Assembly: GCA_015522955.1 (NCBI GenBank)
Contig: WALG01000025.1
Location: 1 to 5,574 of the forward strand
Length of the DNA stretch: 5,574 bases
From: DHVE2 group archaeon
Lineage (GTDB): Archaea > Thermoplasmatota > Thermoplasmata > Thermoplasmatales > Aciduliprofundaceae
Reading direction: 5' to 3'
Shown: positions 1 through 5,115 of the stretch, piece by piece
How the letters are laid out: each line of letters begins with the position of its first letter
How positions within the stretch are numbered: the first letter of the stretch is position 1
The notes under the pieces: generated by a model
Told to the model about the DNA's origin: nothing
Seen by the model: the letters and a program-made list of their open reading frames with translations, nothing else
The model's database searches: none
Translations under genes and position numbers: made by a program

Positions 1-178
1 CATGGATGATAAAATTGAGATTCTAGGTGGAAGCAGCGATCATATAATTGCTGATGTGGAAGATGCTAATGTAAGTGTGGGTGATGTGGTAAAATTAAGG
101 CCCCACCAACCATCCCAGTACATGGCCATGCTTAGGTTTATGACCTCTCCCTATGTTGAGAAGAAATATAAGGAGTAG
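1..178 (+). CDS. C-terminal end of a probable amino-acid racemase (ornithine/alanine racemase-like), 5' truncated by the window
   Basis: An open frame enters from the left edge and ends at TAG 176-178, giving about 58 visible residues. The visible part contains LGGSSDHIIADVED, then VGDVVKL, and ends SPYVEKKYKE. The 'LGxSSDHxIxDV...VGD' block followed by a terminal '(S)xYVEKxY' resembles my recollection of the C-terminal beta domain of the COG3457-type PLP-dependent racemases (ornithine racemase, YhfX-like), which interconvert L- and D-amino acids in the cytoplasm. The PLP-lysine barrel would lie upstream, outside the window, so catalytic competence cannot be judged. The ATG at position 2 is probably an internal methionine rather than the start, because the family is about 350 residues long. 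Seen: the frame, stop and motif. Recalled: the family. Inferred: the substrate, which remains open. A hairpin follows the stop at once. Confidence 0.62.
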   Translation, partial: MDDKIEILGGSSDHIIADVEDANVSVGDVVKLRPHQPSQYMAMLRFMTSPYVEKKYKE

Positions 179-226
179 GCAATCTATTTGATTGCATGCT
201 GATCTTCCGAGTATCTCACATTTTTT
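179..226 (+). terminator. Hairpin plus T-run after the racemase gene, probable transcription end
   Basis: Directly after the racemase stop lies a perfect inverted repeat, GCAATC (179-184), loop TATTT, GATTGC (190-195). A six-T run follows at 221-226, itself the loop of a second weak repeat, TCACA (216-220) with TGTGA (230-234). Archaeal RNA polymerase terminates mainly at oligo-T stretches, so the T-run is the more likely signal and the hairpin may only protect the 3' end. The assignment is inferred from position and composition. Confidence 0.45.
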
Positions 227-286
227 ATCTGTGATTAGTTCCAAATAAATTATTTAATTTTATTGTTTAAGCATGGCATGGGAAGG

Positions 287-295
287 TTTTTAAAT
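287..295 (+). promoter_or_regulatory. TATA box for the 160-aa gene, leaderless arrangement
   Basis: The sequence TTTTTAAAT is preceded by purines (GGAAGG), as expected of a BRE. Its centre is about 26 nt upstream of ATG 317, the usual distance from an archaeal TATA box to the transcription start, so the mRNA would begin at or near that ATG. No Shine-Dalgarno site lies before ATG 317. This argues against the upstream in-frame TTG at 263, which would place the TATA box inside the coding region. Confidence 0.55.
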
Positions 296-316
296 TCTAA
301 ATGTTATTCAACTTCT

Positions 317-799
317 ATGAAAGTTACAGTGATGAAACCACGTTTCAAACCCCGTGACTATGAGGATTTTGTTCTCTATCCATACCAGGTGTTTCACATT
401 AAACTTCATTATAAAAGGCTAGGTTTAAAGGAGAAGGTAATCAATTATTTTGGGTATGTGGATCTTTACAGGTTTGGAATAGAGCGGGGAGATAGTTTTA
501 TTGAAACAGATGAATGGAATGTAAACGAGAAAAATGTTATGACTCCTATCGTGGAAGATTATGAAAAAATAAGAGAATTTGCCATGAAAAAGGCAGTGGA
601 ATGGGGTGCCTTGCGTATTGTATCTTGGTGGCATCCCCTTGTGGAAGTTGTAAAAGATATGCGAGCGTATAAAATTTTCTGGATTTATACAATTAACGGA
701 GAGAGATATTTAATGGATGCATTTAACGGGCAGGAATACAAAATGAGTGAAATTCTCAAGATCTTAAATAAAACAAAAAAAGAAAAATTTAAGGGATAA
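317..799 (+). CDS. Uncharacterised 160-aa protein with possible internal beta-hairpin duplication
   Basis: I do not recognise this protein. The frame stays open back to a TTG at 263, but ATG 317 is chosen because a TATA box lies about 26 nt upstream; ATG 332 (MKPRF) is a second option. The product is soluble, with no signal peptide or membrane span, and rich in aromatic and charged residues. Two stretches look alike. Residues 21-58 begin YPYQVFHIKL and continue to YFGYVDLYRFG. Residues 118-141 begin YKIFWIYTI, then GERYLMDAFNGQEY. Both read as aromatic beta strands leading into a (V/A/M)D-containing turn and a glycine. A helical stretch (about 78-97, VEDYEKIREFAMKKAVEWGA) and a WWHP motif (104-107) lie between. 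The tail is lysine-rich (KTKKEKFKG). The gene stands alone behind its own promoter and overlaps the convergent symporter gene by 11 bp. Existence as a gene is likely; function is unknown. Confidence 0.72.
   Translation: MKVTVMKPRFKPRDYEDFVLYPYQVFHIKLHYKRLGLKEKVINYFGYVDLYRFGIERGDSFIETDEWNVNEKNVMTPIVEDYEKIREFAMKKAVEWGALRIVSWWHPLVEVVKDMRAYKIFWIYTINGERYLMDAFNGQEYKMSEILKILNKTKKEKFKG
771..787 (-). terminator. Oligo-T terminator of the symporter operon, embedded in the convergent gene
   Basis: Read on the minus strand, the bases just after the symporter stop codon (TAA, 791-789) are TTTTT, C, TTTTTTT, G, TTT. Clustered T-runs are the established signal for intrinsic termination by archaeal RNA polymerase. 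The same bases on the plus strand encode the Lys-rich end of the 160-aa protein. Confidence 0.5.
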
Positions 800-2378
800 G
801 TGCCTTAAGCACTATGTACTCTGCAACGTTCTCAATCTGACTCTTTACTCTTGTCTCACTCACGGTAGGCTTCGAAGCGCTTCCAATGGGAACCTTTCTA
901 AACAGTGCTGTATGTGTTTTTATGACTTCCTCGGGAGGCTTTGTAAACAGACTCACCACCACTATTATAAACAGTGTGATGAAGAAGTTCACAAAGAATA
1001 TTGGTACACCTGCCAGGGGGCCACTTGTAAATGACCAACCTATCATACTCTCCAAGGTAACCTCAGAGATCAGCCCGTAAATCATTCCTACGATTACACC
1101 TTCCTTGGTTATTCTCTTCCACCACAGCGAGAGTATCAGTGCTGGACCAAAGCCTACACCGAGACCACCCCACGCGGTTGCAACCATTCCATAGACCAAG
1201 GGATTGGGTCTCAATGCAAACCATACTGCGAAAAGACCTAGAATAAAGACTACGATTCTACCTATGTTCACCATCTGTTTTTGGCTTGGGGTATAGTTGA
1301 ATATCTTGTGGATATAGTCTCTACCCACGGCAGAAGCCGCTACAAGTAACTGGGAATCAGCGGTACTCATAACAGCAGAAATTATACCTGAGGTCAGAAT
1401 ACCTGCAACAAGAGGTGGGGTATAATGTACTATAAGAGCAGGTATGATCTGCTCTGGATCACTTACTGAAAGAGAGCCGTTTTGTACAAGTGCAAATCCT
1501 AGGAAACCACTAAAGAATGCGCCCCAGAGAACTAGAACGGTCCATATGATGCTTATGAATATTCCAGGTCTCCTTAGTTGCCTTGGATCCTTTGCGCTCA
1601 TAAATCTGGTTTGAATGTGAGGCTGACCTATGTAGCCCACTATCCATGATGCATATCCTATGGCAAACACAACGGCGGCTAATCCAACTGCACCTCCAAA
1701 CGGATCCAGTTTTGTCGGGTCTGCACTTCCGATGACATTTATGGCATTTCCAAATCCCCCTATTTCACCTACTATGAGGAAAGGTACCACTATGAGCACT
1801 GAGAGCATAAGAAGTGCCTGGAAGACATCAGTCCATACCACTGCAAAGAACCCTCCTGCAATAACGTAAGCCACAAGAATTATAAATGTTATCCAGACCC
1901 CCCAGGAGTAATTCACACCAAATGCTACAGCAAATGTTTTACCTCCAGCGCCAAACTGTGCACCTACATACGCTGTCATGAATATTAGAATTATGAGTCC
2001 TGAGACAAATCTTATTACTTTGGTATGGTCCTTAAGTCTAGCCTCTAGGAAATCTGGTATGGTTATTGCCTTCAATTTGCCCGCGTAGATTCTCAATCTT
2101 ACAGCCATCATTGTCCAGTTAAGCAAAGTACCCCCTAGACATCCTATTGCAGCCCATATTGCACCTACACCTGCCTTGAAAGCGCTTCCAGGAAAACCTA
2201 GCATCAGCCAGCCAGAGAAATCGCTTGCTTTATCACTTAGAGATGCGGCAAGAATGTGTACATGTCTGCCGCCTATGTAGTACTGGCTCTCGTTCTTTGT
2301 GAACCTGTTTGCCCACCAGCCTATAAAGGCCAGTATGATCAGGTATAGAAGAAAACCTACGAAGATTCCCCAGTTCAT
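789..2378 (-). CDS. putP: Sodium:solute symporter, PutP-like (probable Na+/proline symporter)
   Basis: This 529-aa inner-membrane protein belongs to the SSS/SLC5 family (LeuT fold, usually 13 helices), which couples Na+ entry to solute uptake. Hydrophobic segments run from residue 4 to about 477, followed by a roughly 50-residue charged cytoplasmic tail. PutP hallmarks are visible: ASDFSGWLMLGFPG (51-64, helix 1), WTDVFQALLM (182-191), GQPHIQTRFM (251-260) and AVMSTADSQLL (335-345, helix 8). By alignment from memory with E. coli PutP, A51, A335, S338 and T339 match Na2-site residues, while PutP M56 is F54 here. GQPHI favours proline among SSS substrates, but specificity is not proven. ATG 2378 overlaps the upstream small gene's TGA (ATGA) and is preceded by a strong duplicated Shine-Dalgarno, so translation is probably coupled. 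The last codons overlap the convergent 160-aa gene by 11 bp. Confidence 0.88.
   Translation of the reverse strand: MNWGIFVGFLLYLIILAFIGWWANRFTKNESQYYIGGRHVHILAASLSDKASDFSGWLMLGFPGSAFKAGVGAIWAAIGCLGGTLLNWTMMAVRLRIYAGKLKAITIPDFLEARLKDHTKVIRFVSGLIILIFMTAYVGAQFGAGGKTFAVAFGVNYSWGVWITFIILVAYVIAGGFFAVVWTDVFQALLMLSVLIVVPFLIVGEIGGFGNAINVIGSADPTKLDPFGGAVGLAAVVFAIGYASWIVGYIGQPHIQTRFMSAKDPRQLRRPGIFISIIWTVLVLWGAFFSGFLGFALVQNGSLSVSDPEQIIPALIVHYTPPLVAGILTSGIISAVMSTADSQLLVAASAVGRDYIHKIFNYTPSQKQMVNIGRIVVFILGLFAVWFALRPNPLVYGMVATAWGGLGVGFGPALILSLWWKRITKEGVIVGMIYGLISEVTLESMIGWSFTSGPLAGVPIFFVNFFITLFIIVVVSLFTKPPEEVIKTHTALFRKVPIGSASKPTVSETRVKSQIENVAEYIVLKALIP
799..813 (+). terminator. Small hairpin at the 3' end of the 160-aa gene, possible terminator or 3' stabiliser
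   Basis: AGTGC (799-803), loop CTTAA, GCACT (809-813) is a perfect 5-bp inverted repeat beginning at the last base of the stop codon. It is followed by pyrimidine-rich but not oligo-T sequence, so a termination role is weakly supported. The repeat also lies within the last codons of the symporter gene. Confidence 0.22.
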
Positions 2379-2551
2379 TTGCCTCCCTCCTTTGTTTCCT
2401 TGATTATTTCTTCATCATACGCGAGAATATCGTCGTCGATATAGTACTCCTTGTGCACTATTTTGTCCCAGTATCCATATAAAAGCATAATCAAGAGTCC
2501 AACAATTGCTGGGACAATAATCTCTACCCATGCTGCCGTACTTAACTCCAT
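2375..2551 (-). CDS. Small single-span membrane protein, probable symporter accessory subunit (58 aa)
   Basis: Translation from ATG 2551 gives a 58-residue protein: a short N terminus (MELSTAAW), one hydrophobic helix at about 9-27 (VEIIVPAIVGLLIMLLYGY), then a charged tail with the acidic run DDDILAYDEE. A longer frame back to TTG 2578 is possible. ATG 2551 is preferred because GGTGAT (2560-2555), complementary to the 16S AUCACC tail, ends 3 nt before it. The gene is first in its operon and shares an ATGA overlap with the PutP-like symporter. Small one-helix proteins encoded next to SSS symporters are annotated in archaea as 'symporter small accessory protein', and the layout matches that. 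Two-subunit carriers elsewhere (such as YhdT with PanF) offer a loose parallel. The family placement is from memory, and the role in assembly, stability or regulation is inferred. Confidence 0.78.
   Translation of the reverse strand: MELSTAAWVEIIVPAIVGLLIMLLYGYWDKIVHKEYYIDDDILAYDEEIIKETKEGGK
2382..2392 (-). promoter_or_regulatory. Strong double Shine-Dalgarno for the symporter
   Basis: The minus strand reads AAGGAGGGAGG just before the symporter ATG. It holds two overlapping GGAGG cores, spaced 7 nt and 3 nt from the start. The site lies inside the last codons of the 58-aa gene (encoding EGGK). It fixes the symporter start at 2378 and suggests high, coupled translation of a gene that is internal to its mRNA. 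Confidence 0.75.
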
Positions 2552-2554
2552 TGC

Positions 2555-2560
2555 ATCACC
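2555..2560 (-). promoter_or_regulatory. Shine-Dalgarno GGTGAT that decides the start of the 58-aa protein
   Basis: GGTGAT is followed by GCA and then the ATG at 2551. It matches the AUCACC of the archaeal 16S 3' end. The predicted transcription start, about 26 nt from the TATA centre, falls near 2560, so the leader would be roughly 9 nt and consist of little more than this site. Confidence 0.5.
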
Positions 2561-2582
2561 ATTGATATCATGCAACAAACCT

Positions 2583-2590
2583 TATAAAAA
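2583..2590 (-). promoter_or_regulatory. TATA box of the small-subunit/symporter operon
   Basis: On the minus strand the sequence TTTTTATA follows purines (CGAAAA), a BRE-like context. It lies about 35 nt upstream of ATG 2551. No second clear promoter is visible before the symporter itself, so both genes are probably transcribed from here. Confidence 0.5.
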
Positions 2591-2773
2591 ATTTTCGGCA
2601 CTCCCAAATTTAAAACTATCGCAAAAAATACTCAAACCTTGAATTATTTTACGGATAGAGAATACAAAAATTTTCAAAAAAAGCAGTTTACAGCAAAATT
2701 AATTTTTAAATTCACAGTTTCTAACATTAATAAAATAGAGAATGCTTAAATGCCGATCATGGCCCGAAGAGAA
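2591..2773. other. AT-rich divergent intergenic region between the symporter operon and proS
   Basis: No gene, tRNA or convincing structured RNA is seen. The stretch is very AT-rich with several A- and T-runs. A second TATA-like TTTTTAAA lies at 2703-2710, too far from either start to be the main promoter. A short frame from ATG 2742 is only 12 codons and has no supporting signal. Confidence 0.5.
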
Positions 2774-2783
2774 TTTTTAAATA
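2774..2783 (+). promoter_or_regulatory. TATA box of proS, leaderless arrangement
   Basis: TTTTTAAATA follows a purine stretch (GAAGAGAA) consistent with a BRE. Its centre is about 27 nt before ATG 2805, so transcription probably starts at the initiator codon. The GGGG just before the ATG is too close to act as a Shine-Dalgarno site. Confidence 0.6.
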
Positions 2784-2804
2784 AACCCTCACTTTTTGGG
2801 GATT

Positions 2805-4202
2805 ATGGAAATCTCCAAGGAGAACTTTCCGGAATGGTACACCGAGATCATTGAAGAAGCAGGACTTGTGGATAAGAGATATCCAGTTAAGGGAATGCAT
2901 GTATGGCTTCCATATGGGTGGAAACTTATGCGTAATATTGATGACTACTTTCGAGAGATATTCACAAAGTACGGTCACGATGAGGTTTATTTTCCTCTCT
3001 TAGTGCCTGAAACGGAATTCAAAAAGGAGGGAGAGCATATTAGGGGATTCGAAAATGAGGTTTACTGGGTCACCCATGGGGGCCTGGATCCGCTAGATGT
3101 GAAACTTCTGCTAAGGCCAACAAGTGAGACTGCCATGTATCCACTTTTCTCACTATGGATAAGAACTCATGCTGATTTGCCACTCAAAATATTTCAGATA
3201 GTGAATATATTCAGATATGAAACCAAGCAAACCCGCACATTTATACGTATGCGGGAGGTACATTTCTTTGAATCACATACTGCGCATGCTACAGAAGAAG
3301 AGGCTGAGGAGCAAATCAGAGAAAACATTGAAATATGGAAGAAAGTGGCCCACAAACTGGCACTGCCATACGTACTTGTTCGCAAAACTGAATGGGATAA
3401 ATTTCCAGGAGCCGCATACTCCATTGGAGCGGAGACAATCATGCCCTCTGGTAGGACTCTGCAAATTGGTACTATTCATCAGTACTTGCAGAATTTCTCA
3501 AGAGCCTATGAGATTCAGTATCTCAAAGAGGATGGCACCCATGATTACGTGCATCAAACTACCTTTGGAATGAGTGAGCGTTTGATTGGAGCGATTGTGG
3601 GAATTCACGGAGACGATCATGGCCTTGTAATTCCTCCGGAAATTGCGCCGATTCAGGTTGTTATTGTGCCTATAGTCTCTAAAAATAAGGAAAATGTTCT
3701 TGAGGAGGCTCGTAAAGTGCTTGAGGAATTGCGTAATAATTTTCGTGTGCATCTGGATGATAGGGATGCCTATACCCCCGGTTACAAGTTTTATGATTGG
3801 GAACTAAAGGGTGTGCCTATACGTCTTGAGATTGGACCTAGGGATATTGAGAAGAATCAGGTGGTTTTAGTACGCAGGGATACCTTTGAAAAAATCTCAG
3901 TATCAAGAGGGGAGTATGTGGAAAAAATATCCTCGCTTCTTAAAGATATTCACAAGAACCTGATTGTTAGGAGTAACAAAGAAATGTTCTCTCGAATAAA
4001 AGAATTTAACTCCTTGGATGGGATAAGGGAACATAAAGGCATTGCTGTGGTGCACTGGTGCGGGAGCGAGGAATGCGGGCGTAGAATTGAGGAAAGTACA
4101 GATAAACGCATTATTGGGATTCCATTCGAAAAGAAGCCGGGAAAATGTGTGATATGTGGAAAAGAAACGGATACTCTTGCCTATGTGGCCAAACCCTACT
4201 GA
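2805..4202 (+). CDS. proS: Prolyl-tRNA synthetase, archaeal/eukaryotic type
   Basis: This 465-aa cytoplasmic enzyme charges tRNA-Pro with proline using ATP. It is a class II synthetase of the archaeal/eukaryotic form (usually about 480 aa), without the editing insertion of bacterial ProRS. Visible in order: motif 1 region (55-70, KYGHDEVYFPLLVPE), the proline-binding RPTSET (104-109), motif 2 (FRYET at 136-140 to the arginine-rich loop RTFIRMREVHFFE), motif 3 (FGMSERLIGAIVGIHGDDHGL, 254-274, with R259), the anticodon-binding domain (about 281-385), and a C-terminal zinc module with C419, C424, C448 and C451. The chain ends in tyrosine (AKPY), as in zinc-containing ProRS enzymes whose terminal carboxylate reaches the active site. 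ATG 2805 is preferred over TTG 2796 because of the TATA spacing. The gene is complete, divergent from the symporter operon, and overlaps the convergent 56-aa gene by 7 bp. The gene identity is secure. Confidence 0.97.
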   Translation: MEISKENFPEWYTEIIEEAGLVDKRYPVKGMHVWLPYGWKLMRNIDDYFREIFTKYGHDEVYFPLLVPETEFKKEGEHIRGFENEVYWVTHGGLDPLDVKLLLRPTSETAMYPLFSLWIRTHADLPLKIFQIVNIFRYETKQTRTFIRMREVHFFESHTAHATEEEAEEQIRENIEIWKKVAHKLALPYVLVRKTEWDKFPGAAYSIGAETIMPSGRTLQIGTIHQYLQNFSRAYEIQYLKEDGTHDYVHQTTFGMSERLIGAIVGIHGDDHGLVIPPEIAPIQVVIVPIVSKNKENVLEEARKVLEELRNNFRVHLDDRDAYTPGYKFYDWELKGVPIRLEIGPRDIEKNQVVLVRRDTFEKISVSRGEYVEKISSLLKDIHKNLIVRSNKEMFSRIKEFNSLDGIREHKGIAVVHWCGSEECGRRIEESTDKRIIGIPFEKKPGKCVICGKETDTLAYVAKPY

Positions 4203-4366
4203 ACTCTTGAGAGAAGCATACCAAGCACGGAAAATACTATAAGTGTTGCGGTTATGGAATAGAGTCCTATATCTGCCCAGGCATCGTAGAGCAATGCCCA
4301 AGAGAAATAAAATATTACCCCGATGGCGAATAGCAGGAGACTAAGGTACCAGAGCCAACGAATCAT
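4196..4366 (-). CDS. Small two-span membrane protein of unknown function (56 aa)
   Basis: A short intact frame runs from ATG 4366 to TAG 4198-4196. The product starts MIRWLWYLSLLLFAIGVIFY, continues FSWALLYDAWADIGLYS and ends GMLLSRVQ. Two hydrophobic helices (about 4-25 and 34-53) flank a short acidic turn (YDAWAD). Arginines at both ends (R3, R54) suggest a hairpin with both termini in the cytoplasm. I do not recognise a family. Support for a real gene: continuous hydrophobic-helix coding in a region otherwise without a gene, and a TTTTTATA box whose centre is about 24 nt before the ATG, matching the leaderless layout of proS. No Shine-Dalgarno is seen. It lies 19 nt downstream of the HAD gene on the same strand, so it could also be read from that transcript, and overlaps the end of proS by 7 bp. 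Confidence 0.68.
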   Translation of the reverse strand: MIRWLWYLSLLLFAIGVIFYFSWALLYDAWADIGLYSITATLIVFSVLGMLLSRVQ

Positions 4367-4385
4367 AGGTGTGGATGCACATTCA

Positions 4386-5027
4386 CTATAAAAACTTTTT
4401 ATCTGCCAGTTGATGAAAGGAGGTTATTGTTACATCTGCATACTTGCTTTTTCTACCATCATGGGAAATATGAACTGCCAAGCATCCTGCATATTTTGCA
4501 GCAAGCATATCTCTATCTCCGTCTCCGATCACAATGCATTCATCGCATTCACATCTTCCCTTTATGAGTTGTATAAATTTTGGTGAGGGTTTCACCTTCT
4601 CTAAGTATCTGTAATTCTCGTAATCTTTTCCAATTACGAAATTAAAAATATCTTTTATGCCAAATAAAGATAGTACATACTCCACGCAATTCTCGGAGGA
4701 CACGCTCCATGCTATTTTCTTTCCTTGCAGATTCTTTATGAACTGTACATCAGAATAAAGTCTTAAACGCCCTTCGTTATACATCCATTTGCGATACTCT
4801 AAGTTTCTTTTATCCACATCTCTCCAAAAATTTTCCGCGGGCACACCAAATCTCTCGCTGTATCTCCTGCTAATTTCTCCCTCTATCATCCTCTTCCATG
4901 TATTAAAATCAAGGGGTATGCCATATTTCTTTGCCACGGGCTCTGCTATGAACTCGTACCATTCTCGCATATCAAAATTTACATACTCAACGAGGGTATC
5001 GTCCACATCAAATATCCAGCAGAGCAC
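4386..5027 (-). CDS. HAD-superfamily hydrolase (phosphatase-like)
   Basis: This 213-aa soluble protein carries the full set of HAD motifs. Motif I is DVDDTL (nucleophile D7, general acid/base D9), motif II is S108 in WSVSSENC, motif III is K146 in KVKPSPK, and motif IV is GDGDRD (168-173, D169 and D173 for Mg2+). The roughly 85 residues between motifs I and II are helical and fit a C1-type cap, as in phosphoglycolate phosphatase-like (subfamily IA) enzymes. Such enzymes remove phosphate from small metabolites through an aspartyl-phosphate; the substrate cannot be read from sequence. GTG 5027 is used because the nucleophile is only six residues in, the upstream frame holds a stop, and no other start codon is available. 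An unusual CECDEC cluster (C159, C161, C164) sits just before motif IV. The gene is divergent from the nuclease-like gene and upstream of the 56-aa gene. Confidence 0.86.
   Translation of the reverse strand: MLCWIFDVDDTLVEYVNFDMREWYEFIAEPVAKKYGIPLDFNTWKRMIEGEISRRYSERFGVPAENFWRDVDKRNLEYRKWMYNEGRLRLYSDVQFIKNLQGKKIAWSVSSENCVEYVLSLFGIKDIFNFVIGKDYENYRYLEKVKPSPKFIQLIKGRCECDECIVIGDGDRDMLAAKYAGCLAVHISHDGRKSKYADVTITSFHQLADKKFL
4387..4394 (-). promoter_or_regulatory. TATA box for the 56-aa gene, overlapping the end of the HAD gene
   Basis: The minus strand reads TTTTTATA across the last codons (FL, stop) of the HAD gene, centred about 24 nt before ATG 4366. Position and sequence match the other promoters here. 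The bases also encode the HAD C terminus, so chance is possible. Confidence 0.42.
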
Positions 5028-5041
5028 GAAGAAGTATGGGT

Positions 5042-5054
5042 GATATACTATATC
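5042..5054 (-). promoter_or_regulatory. Palindrome GATATACTATATC at the HAD promoter
   Basis: GATATA-C-TATATC is a perfect 6+1+6 inverted repeat. Read on the minus strand it includes TATA-like sequence about 15-27 nt before GTG 5027, the position expected for a TATA box in a leaderless gene. It may be only the TATA element, or also a binding site for a dimeric regulator. A second minus-strand TATA-like element, TTATAAAAAT near 5073-5082, would instead give a leader of about 25 nt. Confidence 0.38.
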
Positions 5055-5073
5055 TGTTTGACGCTTAGAAAAA

Positions 5074-5081
5074 TTTTTATA
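5074..5081 (+). promoter_or_regulatory. TATA box for the nuclease-like gene
   Basis: TTTTTATA follows an A-rich BRE-like stretch (TAGAAAAA). Its centre is about 38 nt before ATG 5116, predicting a start near 5104 and a leader of about 12 nt. Confidence 0.5.
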
Positions 5082-5105
5082 ATCCTATTTTGATTAGTTT
5101 AGTTG

Positions 5106-5109
5106 GGTG
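5106..5109 (+). promoter_or_regulatory. Shine-Dalgarno GGTG for the nuclease-like gene
   Basis: GGTG, matching part of GGAGGTGAT, lies 6 nt before ATG 5116. It falls in the predicted short leader and supports this start. Confidence 0.42.
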
Positions 5110-5115
5110 TTATTA

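Noticed and set aside
263..316. TTG-initiated N-terminal extension of the 160-aa protein
   Set aside because: It contains the TATA box at 287-295, has no Shine-Dalgarno, and the added residues look like translated promoter sequence.
886..1080. Plus-strand open frame opposite the symporter gene
   Set aside because: It is the antisense shadow of a well-supported SSS coding region, with no promoter, Shine-Dalgarno or domain; the same applies to the frame at 1660-1869.
2552..2578. TTG-initiated extension of the 58-aa accessory protein
   Set aside because: The predicted transcription start near 2560 would leave the TTG off the mRNA, and GGTGAT points to ATG 2551.
2703..2710. Second TATA-like TTTTTAAA in the divergent region, possible small-RNA promoter
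   Set aside because: The region is so AT-rich that such matches are expected, and no structured RNA, C/D box pair or frame of useful length follows.
3217..3573. Alternative plus-strand frame of 118 codons inside proS
   Set aside because: It is out of frame with the motif 2 region and catalytic domain of a secure ProRS gene and has no own signals.
3903..4301. Minus-strand open frame of 132 codons opposite the end of proS
   Set aside because: Its sequence has no recognisable pattern, it lies over the conserved zinc module of proS, and the 56-aa frame overlapping it has the better membrane-protein signature and promoter spacing.
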